From JBAYIE01 sp965279165 (lineage in GTDB: Bacteria > Bacteroidota > Bacteroidia > UKL13-3), in contig OZ257140.1 of NCBI GenBank assembly GCA_965279165.1, positions 1,922,001 through 1,986,000 of the forward strand: a stretch of DNA of 64,000 nucleotides. The letters are read 5' to 3'. Below, one piece after another: positions 62,794 through 64,000 of this stretch (positions within the stretch are counted from its first letter, which is position 1; the number at the start of each line of letters is the position of its first letter). A model generated the notes under the pieces. That model searched no databases. It saw only the letters and a program-made list of their open reading frames with translations, and was not told the origin of the DNA. The translations under genes were made by a program, and so were the position numbers.

Positions 62794-64000
62794 ATGCGAT
62801 TACTTAAAATCAATGGCTTACTCATTCTTGTACTATTTTTAAGGCAAGGAATTTTTGCCCAAACAGGATTTACTTATTCCACCAAAGAAGTAAAAACTTC
62901 GGGCATTTTATTCGACTTTTCTGCCGGATTACCGGATTATAAACCGCAGCTTATTTTGGTTAAATCAACCATGCCCCAACCGATTAGTGATGTTCAACAA
63001 ACCAAACTGGCTTTGGACAAAATGCGAGCCGAAAAATTGCGCAACAAATCCAATGCAGCAAGTCCACAAAAATTGCATAAAGCAGTGCCTCCTTCACCCC
63101 AATTGTTACGCGGCTTTTTTGGAAATGTTGCACAAGGTACTCCAAACGATAACGATATTGCCATTAGCAATAGTGGTAAGTTTATCATGAGTGCTTGTAA
63201 TACCAATTACAACATGTACAACGATTCGGGTAAATTTTTAGCTGGACGAACACTCGCAGGCATTGCAGCACAACTTGGACCTTTGAACAGTACATTTGAT
63301 CCACGCGTAATTTATGATCCCGAAAAGGACCGTTTTATCGCCGTGTTTTTACAAGGTTCAACCCATGAAGATACACGTATAATTGTTGGCTTTACCCAAT
63401 CTGAAGACCCTACCAAAGTTTGGAAATTTTATGAATTGCCCGGAAATCTTTGGGGCGATTCATCCTGGAGCGATTACCCTATAATTGCCATTACCAAGGA
63501 AGAATTGTTTATCACGGTTAACCGCGTAAAAGACAAGACACCTTGGCAAACCGGATTTATCGAATCCTTAATTTGGCAAGTTAAATTAAGCGATGGGTAT
63601 GCAGGCGATTCATTAACACAAAAGGTGTATGGCGATATCAAATATAACAACAAAACTATTTGGAGTATTTGTCCTGCAAAAGGCGGTGCCGGATCATACG
63701 GACCAAACCAATATTTTGTTTCCCTTCGTCCGAGCGATTTAAGCAACGACACCGTTTTTCTTCATGAGATAACCAATACCATCGCATCAGGAAGTGCTAC
63801 ATTAACGTTAAAGATTTTAAAGGCAGATAACAAGTATGGCTTACAACCAAACGCCATTCAGCCAAGCGGACAATACCTACAAACCAACGATGCTCGAGCT
63901 TTATCGGCAATGTTTGAAGACGATAAAATTCAGTTCGTAGGAAATTGCATGTACACACCTGAATTTAGTCCGGGTATTTACCATGGAGTAATTGATTATG
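62794..64000 (+). CDS. Secreted protein, probable T9SS cargo (3'-partial)
   Basis: At least 402 residues, open at the right edge, so the C-terminus and any sorting domain are outside the window. The signal peptide (LLILVLFLRQGIFAQ) ends before TGFTYSTKEV. The mature part contains GTPNDNDIAISNSGKFIMSA and FDPRVIYDPEKDRFIAVFLQ, segments I know from large secreted Bacteroidota proteins with propeller-like domains, and later GDSSWSDYPIIAITKEELFI. No enzyme motif was recognised. Confidence 0.8.
   Translation, partial: MRLLKINGLLILVLFLRQGIFAQTGFTYSTKEVKTSGILFDFSAGLPDYKPQLILVKSTMPQPISDVQQTKLALDKMRAEKLRNKSNAASPQKLHKAVPPSPQLLRGFFGNVAQGTPNDNDIAISNSGKFIMSACNTNYNMYNDSGKFLAGRTLAGIAAQLGPLNSTFDPRVIYDPEKDRFIAVFLQGSTHEDTRIIVGFTQSEDPTKVWKFYELPGNLWGDSSWSDYPIIAITKEELFITVNRVKDKTPWQTGFIESLIWQVKLSDGYAGDSLTQKVYGDIKYNNKTIWSICPAKGGAGSYGPNQYFVSLRPSDLSNDTVFLHEITNTIASGSATLTLKILKADNKYGLQPNAIQPSGQYLQTNDARALSAMFEDDKIQFVGNCMYTPEFSPGIYHGVIDY

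Noticed and set aside
62987..63206. Small frames on both strands near 63 kb
   Set aside because: They are shadows of the 3'-partial secreted-protein gene that starts at 62794 and stays open to the window edge.

Overview
The window looks like chromosome of a Bacteroidota (Bacteroidia) bacterium, probably environmental. The evidence is the low GC content, secreted proteins ending in type IX secretion (T9SS) sorting domains, a PorT homologue, GldA/GldF/GldG, menaquinone-type UbiE/MenG, CarB without its regulatory domain, and promoters of the Bacteroidota form TTTG-N19/20-TAnnTTTG, often only a few bases from the start codon. I cannot place it below class from sequence alone. No rRNA, tRNA, CRISPR array, prophage or recognisable insertion sequence was seen.

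Layout. 1-5.05 kb: tail of a secreted M6-type protease, ComF, a MATE exporter and an EamA transporter. 5.1-8.3 kb: yicC, gmk and nadD, with a four-helix-bundle gene in a nest of ATTACGG-type repeats inserted between yicC and gmk. 8.3-17.2 kb: lytic transglycosylase, SRPBCC-GyrI protein, an unrecognised protein, Dabb protein, gltX, a lipoprotein, a free-standing B12-binding domain and carB. 17.3-24.8 kb: a three-gene minus-strand operon coding an MpaB-like oxygenase, a SAM methyltransferase and a 1735-residue kinase/AAA-ATPase/GAF/adenylate cyclase. 25-30.1 kb: a Crp/Fnr regulator, a sulfide-oxidation operon (SQR, TusE/DsrC-like, DsrE-like), a secreted CxxC redoxin and an outer-membrane barrel. 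30.5-35 kb: acyltransferase, CvfB-like S1 protein, K+ channel, DUF3820 protein and M48 protease. 35-40 kb: gldA, a barrel protein, gldF, gldG and a DUF4340 protein. 40.8-44.2 kb: a MacB-type ABC exporter. 44.4-53.4 kb: an XRE regulator with paired operators, three large T9SS cargo proteins and dihydroorotase. 53.9-64 kb: a YefM-YoeB toxin-antitoxin module, engB, ubiE, porT, tgt, a response regulator, a GT-C glycosyltransferase, an LptF/G permease, an EamA transporter and the start of another secreted protein.

The most unusual signal lies between genes. At least nine genes end in, or directly against, iterated low-complexity 'words'. Several word families recur at different genes in the same orientation relative to the gene they follow, and in at least four genes (14193, 30567, 40854, 43564) the word appears to supply the stop codon. 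The genes with clear hairpin-plus-U terminators (three sites) do not carry them. Separate families of palindromic REP-like elements lie at 44.4, 49.7 and 53.5-53.9 kb.

Functionally the window joins housekeeping (tRNA charging, queuosine, pyrimidine, NAD and GMP synthesis, menaquinone), envelope building and protein export by T9SS, sulfide detoxification, and one possible signalling/oxygenase operon that I cannot assign to a known pathway.
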